DNA from: JBCDGZ01 sp038750655
Lineage (GTDB): Bacteria > Bacteroidota > Bacteroidia > Chitinophagales > Saprospiraceae
Direction of reading: 5' to 3'
Assembly (NCBI GenBank): GCA_038750655.1
Contig: JBCDGZ010000013.1
Coordinates: 1 to 64,000 of the forward strand
Length of the DNA: 64,000 bases
The translations under genes were made by a program, and so were the position numbers. The notes beneath the pieces are model-generated. The model was not told where the DNA came from and ran no database searches. It worked only from the letters and a program-made list of their open reading frames with translations. This document shows, piece after piece, positions 26,756-36,284 of this stretch. Numbering within the stretch: the stretch's first letter is position 1; every line of letters begins with the position of its first letter.

Positions 26756-29206
26756 ATGAAAATCTTCTCTACCCTCGCTTGTCTGTTTTTTCTGTTGTGC
26801 AGTGCAAATTCTTTGTTGGCACAGCCCGCAAGTGATTTCCGATACCCTTATCCCAGTGCTCCTCTTGAGCCGCTGACGCCTCAGGAGCGCCGTGACCTCC
26901 GCAACAGCACAATGCGTAGCGATACGATGGACATCCTCAACTATGAGATCAATTTGGATGTTACCGACTTCACGGGTCAAACCATCAACGGTTCTTGTGT
27001 GGTTCGGATGACACCAAAGATGAATGGACAGCAATCGGTAGTGCTAGATTTATTGGGTTTTGGCGTCGATTCTGTAGTTGGTGATAATGGGCCACTGGCC
27101 TACAACTATGATAGCTTGAAGTTGAATGTCAGCTTTCCCACGGCCCTTGACATTGGAGATACGATCAACGTTGAGGTCTACTACGGTGGCCGGCCAGTCT
27201 TGGACCCCGGTGGTTTTGGAGGCTTTGAATTCAATAGCGGCTATGCCTACAATCTAGGTATTGGGCTCAACTCCAATCCTTACAACTACGGTCGAGGGTG
27301 GTTCCCCTGCTTCGATAACTTTGTCGAACGGGCTACTTATGACTTCAATATCATCAGCTCGGCGGGCCGCAAGGCTTACTGTAGTGGAGATCTTCTGGGA
27401 CAAACCGCTATGGGTAGCGATACCATCATGCGCTCCTACCGTATGGAACTGCCGCTGCCAACTTATCTGGCTGGCATCGCCGTTTCCAACTATGTAGAAA
27501 TCAGAGGTACACATGACGGTATAGAGGGCCCTCTCACTACGCTACTGTTGGCGCAACCGCAGCACGAGCAAGCAGTTAGAGAATCCTTTGCTGATCTTGG
27601 CCCCTGCATCGATGCGCTGGAATTCTGGTTCGGGCCTTACATCTGGGGGCAGGTTGGTTTTGCGGTCACGGTCCGCGGAGCGATGGAGCATGCGACCCTC
27701 ATTGCCTATCCTGAATTCGTAGCCATAGGAGGCAATACTTTCTCGCACCGGCGACTGATGTCGCACGAGCTGGCGCATCACTGGTTTGGCAACATCGCAA
27801 CGCTCTCTACGCCGGCTGATATGTGGTTCAAGGAGGGGAACGCCGAGTATGCGGCCCACCTTTTCACCGAATACCTAGAAGGAGAAGAGGCCTTTATCAA
27901 GCAAGTCAAAGACAACCATCTGCTGGTCATGCGCGAAGCGCACATCGAGGATGGCGACTTCCTGCCGCTTTCTGGTCTACCCTTCGAAAATACCTATGGT
28001 GTACACACCTACCAAAAAGGCGCTTCGATGCTGCACAATATGCGCGGCTATCTCGGAGATTCGCTCTTCCGCTCTGGCCAGCAATCAGCATTGGCCTTCT
28101 TCGAATTCGATGCCGTCGATGCCGCGATGTACCGCGATCATTTGACCGATGCCACGGACGTAGATATGACCTCTTTCTTTGACGATTGGATTTACAGCCC
28201 GGGGTGGGCCGGTCATGAGATCGACTCGATTCAGGTGGAGCCTGTAGGCGGTGAGTTTGAGGTGACCGTATTTTTTGAACAAAAACTACGCAACGCCCCT
28301 AATTTCCATACCAATGTACCTCTGGAGGTCACTTTTGTGGATGAAAATTGGAATACGGAAGTCAAGCGCCTTATGGCCGATGGCCAGCTTTCTTCGGCCA
28401 CCACTACCCTGCCCTTCGCGCCTAGCCTTTACTACCTTAATGCCGAACATACATTGAATCTTTCTCAATGGAATGCGCAGATGAAAGTCACCGAAGAAGG
28501 CTTTGTTGGCTTCCCCTACACCGACTTTGGAATGACTGTCAATACCCTCACGCCTGGTGACTCGGCCTGGGTGAGCGTAGAGCATTTCTGGGTAGGTGCT
28601 GATGAAATCCAAGACCCTGATCTCGATGTCCGCATTTCCCAAAACCACTACTGGCGCATCAACGGCATTCTGCCCGCAGACTTTGAGGCCAACGCCAGCC
28701 TGGTTTGGAATGGCATTGCCAGCCCGAATTTGGATGCAGACCTGGTTGGGGTTACAGAAGACAGCATCATCCTGGTTTATCGCCCCGATCCGAGTGAAGA
28801 GTGGATCGAATACCCTCACTACACTAAATTTAATCCTATTTCAGTTGATCAATCTGGTGTTTTCCGCCTCTCTCAGGTGCTCATGGGAGATTATGCTTTT
28901 GCCAATGGGGAATTCCCACTGGTCAGCACAGACGATGGTTTGCTGATTGATGATATGGCCATTTATCCTAATCCGGCGACCGACCAGTTGTTCATCAGCG
29001 GTACGCTGGAGCAGCCCAACGAGCTGACCTTCCGCCTGTATGACTTGCAAGGTCGGATGATGCACGCTAGCCCTGCCGCTCCTTACCAGCAGCATTTTCA
29101 GCACCACATCAATCTGCACCGCTTTGAAAGCGGCGTCTACTTGTTGGAAGTCAGCAGCCCGGATGGCCAATTAATCAAAACCAGAAAAATCGAAATCTTT
29201 AACTAA
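26756..29206 (+). CDS. Secreted M1-family aminopeptidase with T9SS tail
   Basis: An 816-residue secreted zinc peptidase. The order is signal peptide (ending LLAQPA), an M1 N-terminal beta domain, and the catalytic domain with the exopeptidase motif GAMEH (308-312) and HExxH-x18-E: H337, H341 and E360 as zinc ligands, E338 as catalytic base. Then comes an extended beta region and a type A T9SS sorting domain (from about 735, IYPNPATDQLFISG). The last residue of the GxMEN motif is His rather than Asn. It probably trims peptides outside the cell for nutrition. A TerB-like gene starts within the stop codon (TAATG). Confidence 0.92.
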   Translation: MKIFSTLACLFFLLCSANSLLAQPASDFRYPYPSAPLEPLTPQERRDLRNSTMRSDTMDILNYEINLDVTDFTGQTINGSCVVRMTPKMNGQQSVVLDLLGFGVDSVVGDNGPLAYNYDSLKLNVSFPTALDIGDTINVEVYYGGRPVLDPGGFGGFEFNSGYAYNLGIGLNSNPYNYGRGWFPCFDNFVERATYDFNIISSAGRKAYCSGDLLGQTAMGSDTIMRSYRMELPLPTYLAGIAVSNYVEIRGTHDGIEGPLTTLLLAQPQHEQAVRESFADLGPCIDALEFWFGPYIWGQVGFAVTVRGAMEHATLIAYPEFVAIGGNTFSHRRLMSHELAHHWFGNIATLSTPADMWFKEGNAEYAAHLFTEYLEGEEAFIKQVKDNHLLVMREAHIEDGDFLPLSGLPFENTYGVHTYQKGASMLHNMRGYLGDSLFRSGQQSALAFFEFDAVDAAMYRDHLTDATDVDMTSFFDDWIYSPGWAGHEIDSIQVEPVGGEFEVTVFFEQKLRNAPNFHTNVPLEVTFVDENWNTEVKRLMADGQLSSATTTLPFAPSLYYLNAEHTLNLSQWNAQMKVTEEGFVGFPYTDFGMTVNTLTPGDSAWVSVEHFWVGADEIQDPDLDVRISQNHYWRINGILPADFEANASLVWNGIASPNLDADLVGVTEDSIILVYRPDPSEEWIEYPHYTKFNPISVDQSGVFRLSQVLMGDYAFANGEFPLVSTDDGLLIDDMAIYPNPATDQLFISGTLEQPNELTFRLYDLQGRMMHASPAAPYQQHFQHHINLHRFESGVYLLEVSSPDGQLIKTRKIEIFN

Positions 29207-29598
29207 TGGTCAGTAAAACCCGACTTTTTGACGCCTTTGGAGAGCTAATTTATGCCGTGGCCATTTCGGATGGGATGGTGCAGCAGGAGGAAATCGATTC
29301 CTTACACAAAATCCTTCGTGGGCATCCCTGGGCCAAGGAAATCCAATGGTCTTTTGACTATGAGCATCGCAAGCAAAATGCCCTCATGGAGACCTACAAC
29401 AAAGCCCTGGATACCTTCAAGGAGTACGGCCCGACCAAGGAATACGCTTACCTGATTGAAGTTTTGGAAGAGGTAGCGGCCGCTAGTGACGGGGTGGAGA
29501 AAAAAGAGGGAATACTGATCAGCAACTTCCAAAAGTCACTGCGAGCACATTTTGTAGAATTTCTGGATACCAATCAGTTACGCAAAGAGGACCATTAA
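29206..29598 (+). CDS. TerB-family protein
   Basis: A 130-residue helical cytoplasmic protein with FDAFGELIYAVAISDGMVQQEEI at the N-terminus and EEVAAASDGVEKKEG further on, two copies of the A--DG---E pattern of TerB domains. The ATG shares its first base with the stop of the M1 peptidase gene, so the two are translationally coupled despite acting in different compartments. Its exact role is unknown. The stop abuts that of the convergent DinB-like gene. Confidence 0.72.
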   Translation: MVSKTRLFDAFGELIYAVAISDGMVQQEEIDSLHKILRGHPWAKEIQWSFDYEHRKQNALMETYNKALDTFKEYGPTKEYAYLIEVLEEVAAASDGVEKKEGILISNFQKSLRAHFVEFLDTNQLRKEDH

Positions 29599-30129
29599 TT
29601 AGGGTAAAGTCCGATCAATTTGGCCCTGATGCCGTTTAACATGGGCTTTCATAAAGTCCAGCATGCCGTATAGGCTTAATCGACCTGCAACCGGGTGTTT
29701 GTAGATTTCTTTGTTCAAAATCTCCTCGGGCAGACCATTGAGATAGGTAGCTAATTCCAAACGCTTGGCCTTCCATTCTACAACAACTGCCTCTAGTTGA
29801 GAATCTTCGGGCAGCTCCTCTCGCACTGCCTTCGGCGCCTTCACCTTAATCGGCAGGCTCAAGTAAGTGCAAGCCATCCACCCGCGCCACCGCGTTTTCC
29901 AAGTGATCGGCGATAATTGAGGCACAAAACTCAACTTCTTTTTCACATACTGCAAAGCAAAGCCTTCCGCTCTCATCAAATGATGCAAGTTCTGCATGGC
30001 CGACCATCGCTCCGGACTAGGCTTGTAATTGAGGTGCTCGTGCGAACGGCTACGCAAGCGTTGATGCAGGCTTTCCAACTGCTGATTCAGCTGATCCAAG
30101 CGCTGATTGATCTTAGCTTTGCTTGTCAT
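29599..30129 (-). CDS. DinB-like (DinB_2) family protein
   Basis: A 176-residue four-helix-bundle protein of the DinB/YfiT-like superfamily, which includes metal-dependent thiol transferases. Candidate metal ligands are His49/His50 in WSAMQNLHHLM and His163/His167 in the C-terminal AHVKRHQGQI, the usual spacing for the three-His site. The substrate is unknown. It stands alone between two convergent/divergent neighbours. Confidence 0.82.
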   Translation of the reverse strand: MTSKAKINQRLDQLNQQLESLHQRLRSRSHEHLNYKPSPERWSAMQNLHHLMRAEGFALQYVKKKLSFVPQLSPITWKTRWRGWMACTYLSLPIKVKAPKAVREELPEDSQLEAVVVEWKAKRLELATYLNGLPEEILNKEIYKHPVAGRLSLYGMLDFMKAHVKRHQGQIDRTLP

Positions 30130-30269
30130 TGTCTGAAGATTATTTCGTATGAGCTGAGATTCCCTATTCTAAGATTCAAAGCGATAGAGATTGGAATGAA
30201 TGACCCTAATTCCCTATTTTGTGCAATCGCTATAGTTGTAATATATAAAAGTTTATCAAAATACTGCAT

Positions 30270-33200
30270 ATGTATCGCTTAATCGTAGTTGCACTACTGC
30301 TGCTTTTCGCCCTAGGAAATGCCTCAGCACAGAAAAAAGACAAGGACAAATGGGACGTCAATAACCCGCCGGGAGCGTATAAGGAAGTGGACTTTTCCGT
30401 CAACGAAGGAACTTGGATGAACCTCGATCTCAGCCCCGATGGCTCTACGCTGATTTTTGATTTATTGGGAGATATTTACAGCATCCCTGCTACCGGCGGT
30501 ACCGCCAAGGTATTGCGCAGCGGACTGGCCTGGGAGGTACAGCCGCGCTTTAGCCCGGATGGCCAAAAAATCCTCTTCACCAGCGATGCTGGCGGCGGGG
30601 ATAACATCTGGACGATGAACGCTGATGGTACGGAGGCTAAGCAGATTACCAAGGAAAAATTTCGTTTGCTCAACAACCCAGATTGGGTACCGGGGACCGA
30701 CTTTATCGTCGCCCGCAAACACTTCACTTCGACCCGCTCGCTGGGTGCCGGGGAAATGTGGCAATACCACATCTCTGGTGGGAAAGGTATCCAGCTGACC
30801 AAGCGGAAGAACAACCAGCAAGATGTCAATGAGCCCTCTGTATCGCCGGATGGTCGCTATGTTTATTTCAGCGAGGATATGTACCCCGGTGGCTATTTCC
30901 AGTACAATAAAGACCCTAATAGCCAGATTTTCGTCATTAAACGCTACGATCGGGTGAAGGGCAAGACGGAGCGGATGATTAGTGGTCCGGGAGGGGCAGC
31001 CCGTCCGGAGATTTCTAATGATGGAAAGAAGCTGGCCTTTGTACGCCGCGTCCGCACCAAATCGGTACTTTTTGTTTACGACATCGAAACGGGAGAAGAG
31101 TATCCGCTCTTTGACGGATTGAGCAAGGACCAGCAGGAAGCCTGGTCCATCTTTGGGGTGTATACGGGTTTTGATTGGAGTAAGGACGACAAACACGTTT
31201 ACATCTGGGGGCAAGGGAAAATTTGGAAAGTCGAGGTGGCCACTCGTAAAGCCACGAATATTCCCTTTACTGTCAATGCCAAACACCGACTGGCCGAAAC
31301 GGTTTTATTCAAGCAGCAGGTGGACAGCGATCAAATTAAGGTCAAGGTTATCCGTCAAGCCATCACTTCGCCAGATGAGCAGCTGTTGATCTTTAATGCG
31401 ATTGGGTATTTGTGGAAAAAAGCACTGCCGAATGGGAAGCCGGTGCGGTTGACGGACGGTGAGGACTTCGAATTCGAGCCCTCCTTCTCACCCGACGGTA
31501 AATCTATCGTTTATGTCTCGTGGAATGATGAAGAAATGGGAGCGATCAATCGTCTGGACTTGAACAGCCGCAAAGGCACCAAATTGACCACCAAAAAGGC
31601 CATTTATCGTACCCCCTCCTTTTCGCCCAACGGACAGCGCATTCTCTTCCGCAAAGAGGGCGGCAATACCCACCAAGGCTACACCAACACCAAAAAGCCC
31701 GGTATCTACAACATGGCCGCCGACGGCAGCGATGAACAACTGGTCTGCCCCCAAGGCGAATATCCCCGCTACAGCGCCGACGGCCAACGCATCTTCTTCC
31801 AAACCGGCGGCTACCTCTTCGGCAGCCTCACCAAAGCCTTCAAAAGCATCAAGCCCAACGGCAGCGACGAGCGTACCATCTTCAAGGCCAAATACGCCAA
31901 TTACTTCGTCCCCAGCCCCGATAACAAATGGGTAGCCTTCAACGAGCTGCACAAGGTATACATTGCACCGATACCGCACAGCGGGCAGGCCATCGGCCTC
32001 TCGGCGGATACCAAGGTCATTCCGGTGGCCCAGGTGGCCCGCGATGCTGGAATCGGCCTCCACTGGTCGCAGGACAGCAAAAAACTGCACTGGACACTGG
32101 GCGATCAGTACTTCACCGATCAACTGACCAACCGCTTCCTCTTCCTCGAAGGCGCGGTAGATTCCATTCCACCAATCGATACCGTAGGGATTGATATTGG
32201 CCTTTACACGCCAACCGATCAGCCCACCGGCACTGTCTATTTTACGGGTGCGACGCTGCTGACCATGGAAGGTAAGCCCATTAAAAATGGCACCATAGAA
32301 GTTACCGGGAATAAGATTACGGCAATCGGCACCGCCAGCGAAGTTTTAGTACCTAAAGGTGCCACCATTATCGACTGTACTGGCAAAACCATTATGCCGG
32401 GACTGGTCGATGTCCACGCCCACCTCGGAGCCTTTCGCTTTGGCCTCAGCCCGCAAAAGCACTGGCAGTACTACGCCAACCTGGCCTACGGCGTCACTAC
32501 TACCCACGACCCCTCCTCCAACTCCGAGATGACCTTCAGCCAATCCGAAATGGTCAAAGCTGGCCACATGATCGGTCCGCGCATCTACTCCACCGGCACC
32601 ATCCTCTACGGGGCCGATGGCGACTTCAAGGCCGTTATCAACAGCCTGGAAGATGCCCGTTCGGCGCTGCGCCGCACCAAGGCATTCGGTGCTTTCTCGG
32701 TCAAAAGCTACAACCAGCCCCGCCGGGACCAGCGCCAGCAGGTTATCCAGGCCGCTCGCGAGCTGGGTATTATGGTCTACCCCGAGGGCGGCTCCTTCTT
32801 TTACCACAATATGTCAATGGTCGCCGACGGGCACACCAGCGTTGAGCACAATATCCCCGTCGCGCCGCTCTACGATGATGTCATCCAATTCTGGTCGCAA
32901 ACCAAGACTGGCAACACCCCTACCCTGATTGTCAACTACGGCGGCATCAACGGCGAATATTACTGGTACCAAAATACCAATGTCTGGGAAAAGGAGCGGC
33001 TGCTGAGCTTTATGCCTCGGGCCATCGTCGATTCGCGCTCGCGACACCGTACCATGATTCCCGATGAGGAGTACGAAAATGGCCATATTTTGACCTCAAA
33101 GTCTTGCACTAAGCTGCAAAACGCGGGGGTAAATATGCACCTCGGCTCGCACGGTCAGCTGCAAGGTTTGGGGGCACACTGGGAGCTTTGGATGCTCAAA

Positions 33201-33539
33201 CAGGGCGGTATGACCAACTATCAGGCACTACAGGCCGCCACCATCAACGGGGCCAATTACATCGGTATGGGCGATGAGATCGGTTCTTTGAAGGTGGGCA
33301 AGTTGGCAGACCTGATCGTGCTGGACAAAAATCCGATGGAAGATATTTACAACTCAGAGACCGTTCGCTACACCATGATCAACGGCCGGCTCTACGATGC
33401 AGCGACGATGAACGAAGTGGGCAACTACGATAAGAAGCGCGGCACCTTCTACTGGGAAATGGAAGGCAGCGGTAATGCCTATCCCTTTTATCCTTCGACG
33501 GGGGGCTTTATGCGCCCCAACTGCCTTTGTCAGCAGTAG
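30270..33539 (+). CDS. TolB-like propeller fused to amidohydrolase
   Basis: A 1089-residue secreted or periplasmic protein. The signal peptide is MYRLIVVALLLLFALGNASA. Residues about 45-620 form PD40/TolB-type beta-propeller blades (repeated FSPDGQKILF, VSPDGRYVYFS, PSFSPDGKSIVYVS). Residues about 645-1065 are a metal-dependent amidohydrolase: GKTIMPGLVDVHAHLG gives the first metal site, then THDPSS, EHNIPV and LGSHGQ, and the closing IGSLKVGKLADLIVLDKNP. This architecture is common in Bacteroidota; the substrate, perhaps a peptide or cyclic amide, is unknown. A terminator follows. Confidence 0.9.
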   Translation: MYRLIVVALLLLFALGNASAQKKDKDKWDVNNPPGAYKEVDFSVNEGTWMNLDLSPDGSTLIFDLLGDIYSIPATGGTAKVLRSGLAWEVQPRFSPDGQKILFTSDAGGGDNIWTMNADGTEAKQITKEKFRLLNNPDWVPGTDFIVARKHFTSTRSLGAGEMWQYHISGGKGIQLTKRKNNQQDVNEPSVSPDGRYVYFSEDMYPGGYFQYNKDPNSQIFVIKRYDRVKGKTERMISGPGGAARPEISNDGKKLAFVRRVRTKSVLFVYDIETGEEYPLFDGLSKDQQEAWSIFGVYTGFDWSKDDKHVYIWGQGKIWKVEVATRKATNIPFTVNAKHRLAETVLFKQQVDSDQIKVKVIRQAITSPDEQLLIFNAIGYLWKKALPNGKPVRLTDGEDFEFEPSFSPDGKSIVYVSWNDEEMGAINRLDLNSRKGTKLTTKKAIYRTPSFSPNGQRILFRKEGGNTHQGYTNTKKPGIYNMAADGSDEQLVCPQGEYPRYSADGQRIFFQTGGYLFGSLTKAFKSIKPNGSDERTIFKAKYANYFVPSPDNKWVAFNELHKVYIAPIPHSGQAIGLSADTKVIPVAQVARDAGIGLHWSQDSKKLHWTLGDQYFTDQLTNRFLFLEGAVDSIPPIDTVGIDIGLYTPTDQPTGTVYFTGATLLTMEGKPIKNGTIEVTGNKITAIGTASEVLVPKGATIIDCTGKTIMPGLVDVHAHLGAFRFGLSPQKHWQYYANLAYGVTTTHDPSSNSEMTFSQSEMVKAGHMIGPRIYSTGTILYGADGDFKAVINSLEDARSALRRTKAFGAFSVKSYNQPRRDQRQQVIQAARELGIMVYPEGGSFFYHNMSMVADGHTSVEHNIPVAPLYDDVIQFWSQTKTGNTPTLIVNYGGINGEYYWYQNTNVWEKERLLSFMPRAIVDSRSRHRTMIPDEEYENGHILTSKSCTKLQNAGVNMHLGSHGQLQGLGAHWELWMLKQGGMTNYQALQAATINGANYIGMGDEIGSLKVGKLADLIVLDKNPMEDIYNSETVRYTMINGRLYDAATMNEVGNYDKKRGTFYWEMEGSGNAYPFYPSTGGFMRPNCLCQQ

Positions 33540-33562
33540 AGTAATGGAAAAATAATAGCTTG

Positions 33563-33592
33563 GGCCATCAGGATTACGCAATTCTGATGGCC
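33563..33592 (+). terminator. Intrinsic terminator after the amidohydrolase gene
   Basis: Perfect nine-base arms GGCCATCAG (33563-33571) and CTGATGGCC (33584-33592), followed by T-rich sequence (33593-33608). Confidence 0.65.
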
Positions 33593-33752
33593 TATTCATT
33601 TTGTTAAATCTTCGTTTTTTGTTAGCTTTAGGTAAGGCTTATAGTAAGATAATTCCAGTATTTTTAGTGTCCTGTTTTACAATCATGTCAGCGCAGTTTC
33701 TTCAAGCGCTTTCAGAGACTATTTTGTACGATTAAGCAACCAACTCAAAACG

Positions 33753-36284
33753 ATGAACAAACACCAATTATCCTCCCAGCTGCTTCGTGCTTGTCTATGC
33801 TGTGCATCGCTGTTTTATGCCACAAGCACCTTCAGCCAGGATTTTATGATGCAGGCCTGGTATTGGGATTATCCCAAAACGTGCAATGGGGCCAACTGGG
33901 CCAATACGCTCACTGGCCAAGCCAGCGACATGGGTAGTGCTGGCTTCACCCACATCTGGTTGCCCCCATTATCGCGGGCCAGCTTCGGCTCCTGCAGCAA
34001 TGGCTATGATCCTAAAGACCTCTATGACTTGGGCGAATTCGGCCAAGGCCCGACCGGCTTCGGCAGCCGCGCGGACCTTAACAATCTGCTCAACGCTTTC
34101 AATACCAACGGCCTGGACGCTGTCGTCGACGTCGTCTACAATCACCGCGATGGTGGTGACCCCGAAGATAATCCCGCCGTTGGTGCCTACATCACTACGC
34201 ACTATAACGCCAGCAAGAATCCCTTTCCCTCGGATCGCTTCCGCTGCGTACTGCCCCTCGGCGGTGCCTCCGGCAATGGCGCAGGCGACTATTACCTCAA
34301 GATCAGCTCCAAAACCGGCAGCTCCCGCTTCGACGGCAAAGCCTATGTCGTCTACACCGCAACGAGCCTCGTCGGCTGGCAGGGCCTGCCCGATCAAACG
34401 GAAAGCGAGCCCAATGGCGGCGGCGATTGCAGCGAAGCCTTCGACGACATCCAACTGGGCGTCAATACCAATGCCTTTATCGATCCTGGCAGCAGCTGCC
34501 GCACCGATGAATTTAAACTGACTGTCAACGCCGGGGATTTCAATCCTGCGGGGGATGAACTGGAAATCTATCTTACTAACCCGAATGGCGACTATGCCGA
34601 TCATCGGGTATACGGCATTTGGAGTACGAGCGCCAACGCCGATGTGGTGGGGCAGATGAAATACCAGACCTACACCGACTTTACGACCCTGCCTTCTGGC
34701 CAGGGAGCTATGAATTTTGAGAACTTCCGCCCCAACAGCACCAATGCTTCCAGCACTAGCCTGGACGGCGACTGGGATTGGCTCTGGTTCTTTTACGACT
34801 ATGATCAAAATCAGGTCGATACCAAAAACAAGTTATTCGACTGGTCGACCTGGCTGTACGGCAATGTCGGGATGCGGGGCTTTCGGATGGATGCTGTCAA
34901 GCATTTCAATCCCAGCTTCATCGGCGAGCTGATGAATCATCTCAACGGGCAGGGCATCAATCCCGGCCTGGTAGTCGGCGAATACTTCGATGGTAATGCC
35001 TTTTTGCTGAAAAACTGGGTGGATGAGGTGCAATCGGCGATGAACCCTTCGGCCCTCTCCTCGATCAATATGCGGGTGTTCGACTTCGCGCTGCGCAATG
35101 CGCTCAAGGCCGCCTGCGATCAGTTTGGCTACGATGCCCGACAGGTGTTTAATTCCGGCGTAGTCGATGGCGTCGGAGGCAGTGGTTTCAATACGGTTAC
35201 CTTTGTTAACAACCACGACTTTCGGGGCCCTAATGAGCCGCTGCAAAATGACCCCATGCTGGCCTACGCCTACATTCTGACCAATAACAGAGTCGGCCTC
35301 CCCTCGGTGTTTTACCCCGATTACTACGGCGTCACCATCCCCAATGCCCCTACCCAAACCCTTAAATCCCAGATTGATGCGCTGATGGAGGTGCATCAGC
35401 AACATATCTTTGGTGCGCCTAACGTGGATTATCTGTCTCGCATCAATACGCCCTACACGGGCAACTACACCGGTGGCTTTCCCAACACCAGTTTGATCTA
35501 TCAAATTTCGGGAGGGGCCAGCGGCCGGGAGGTCATTGTGGCCATCAACTTCGCGGGGGAGCCGCTACAGGTGGAGCATGGCATCAATACCAGCGTACTG
35601 GGTCCTGGCGACGTGCTCGAAGATGTCATCGGCAATTCGGTAGCGGCCACGGTCACCGTTAGTAATAACAATACCATCGATATTCAGCTGCCGCCGCGCA
35701 GCTACACGGTCTTCGTAGAAGGCCAAGCCCCGCTGCCGGTTGAATTGCTGGATTTCCGGGCCATTGCTGCTGCTGAGGCGGTGCAGTTGTCTTGGCAGGT
35801 GGCCCATGAGGAGGCGCTGGAAGGCTACGAGCTGCAAAGGGCGCTGGATGGACAACATTTCCGGACACTGCATTGGCAGGCCGCCCAAGGATTGAATCTG
35901 GCCAGCTTCAGCTACGGCTACAAGGATGAGCAGGTGAAGCCTGGGCAGGCGCTTTACTACCGCCTGCGGATGTTGGATATGGATGGTAGTGAGGACTATT
36001 CACCAGTACGGGTGGTGCAGCTGGCGGGTAAGGACGCCTCGGTGCGGGTACAGCCCAATCCGGTGCGGGAGCGCAGTTGGTTGGAGTGGCAGAGTGTGGG
36101 AGCAGGGGAAGCCCGGATCGCAGTTTATAACCTGCTGGGCGAACTGATTTTGGAATACCAGCTCAACATCAACCGAGGGGAACAACGCTTTGAGCTGGAC
36201 CTATCGGGCCAGCCCGACGGCCTCTACCTGATCCGATTGGACAGCGACGATACGAATTGGAGCGGCGAACTCCTAAAACACTAG
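33753..36284 (+). CDS. Secreted GH13 alpha-amylase with T9SS tail
   Basis: An 843-residue glycoside hydrolase family 13 enzyme that would cut alpha-1,4-glucans outside the cell. After the signal peptide come the barrel motifs DAVVDVVYNH (region I), GFRMDAVKH with nucleophile Asp380, VVGEYFDG with acid/base Glu410, and FVNNHD with Asp489. Between regions I and II lies an insertion of about 150 residues (roughly 175-330) with cysteines and Asp/Asn-rich strands, perhaps a calcium or carbohydrate-binding subdomain. Residues from about 670 are a FN3-like segment and a type A T9SS sorting domain (VRVQPNPVRERSWLEW). The stop TAG overlaps the TAG of the convergent methyltransferase. Confidence 0.93.
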   Translation: MNKHQLSSQLLRACLCCASLFYATSTFSQDFMMQAWYWDYPKTCNGANWANTLTGQASDMGSAGFTHIWLPPLSRASFGSCSNGYDPKDLYDLGEFGQGPTGFGSRADLNNLLNAFNTNGLDAVVDVVYNHRDGGDPEDNPAVGAYITTHYNASKNPFPSDRFRCVLPLGGASGNGAGDYYLKISSKTGSSRFDGKAYVVYTATSLVGWQGLPDQTESEPNGGGDCSEAFDDIQLGVNTNAFIDPGSSCRTDEFKLTVNAGDFNPAGDELEIYLTNPNGDYADHRVYGIWSTSANADVVGQMKYQTYTDFTTLPSGQGAMNFENFRPNSTNASSTSLDGDWDWLWFFYDYDQNQVDTKNKLFDWSTWLYGNVGMRGFRMDAVKHFNPSFIGELMNHLNGQGINPGLVVGEYFDGNAFLLKNWVDEVQSAMNPSALSSINMRVFDFALRNALKAACDQFGYDARQVFNSGVVDGVGGSGFNTVTFVNNHDFRGPNEPLQNDPMLAYAYILTNNRVGLPSVFYPDYYGVTIPNAPTQTLKSQIDALMEVHQQHIFGAPNVDYLSRINTPYTGNYTGGFPNTSLIYQISGGASGREVIVAINFAGEPLQVEHGINTSVLGPGDVLEDVIGNSVAATVTVSNNNTIDIQLPPRSYTVFVEGQAPLPVELLDFRAIAAAEAVQLSWQVAHEEALEGYELQRALDGQHFRTLHWQAAQGLNLASFSYGYKDEQVKPGQALYYRLRMLDMDGSEDYSPVRVVQLAGKDASVRVQPNPVRERSWLEWQSVGAGEARIAVYNLLGELILEYQLNINRGEQRFELDLSGQPDGLYLIRLDSDDTNWSGELLKH

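Noticed and set aside
33969..34808. Open frame of 279 codons antisense to the amylase gene
   Set aside because: A shadow of the C-rich amylase coding strand; its composition is repetitive Ala/Ile/Gly without domain signals.
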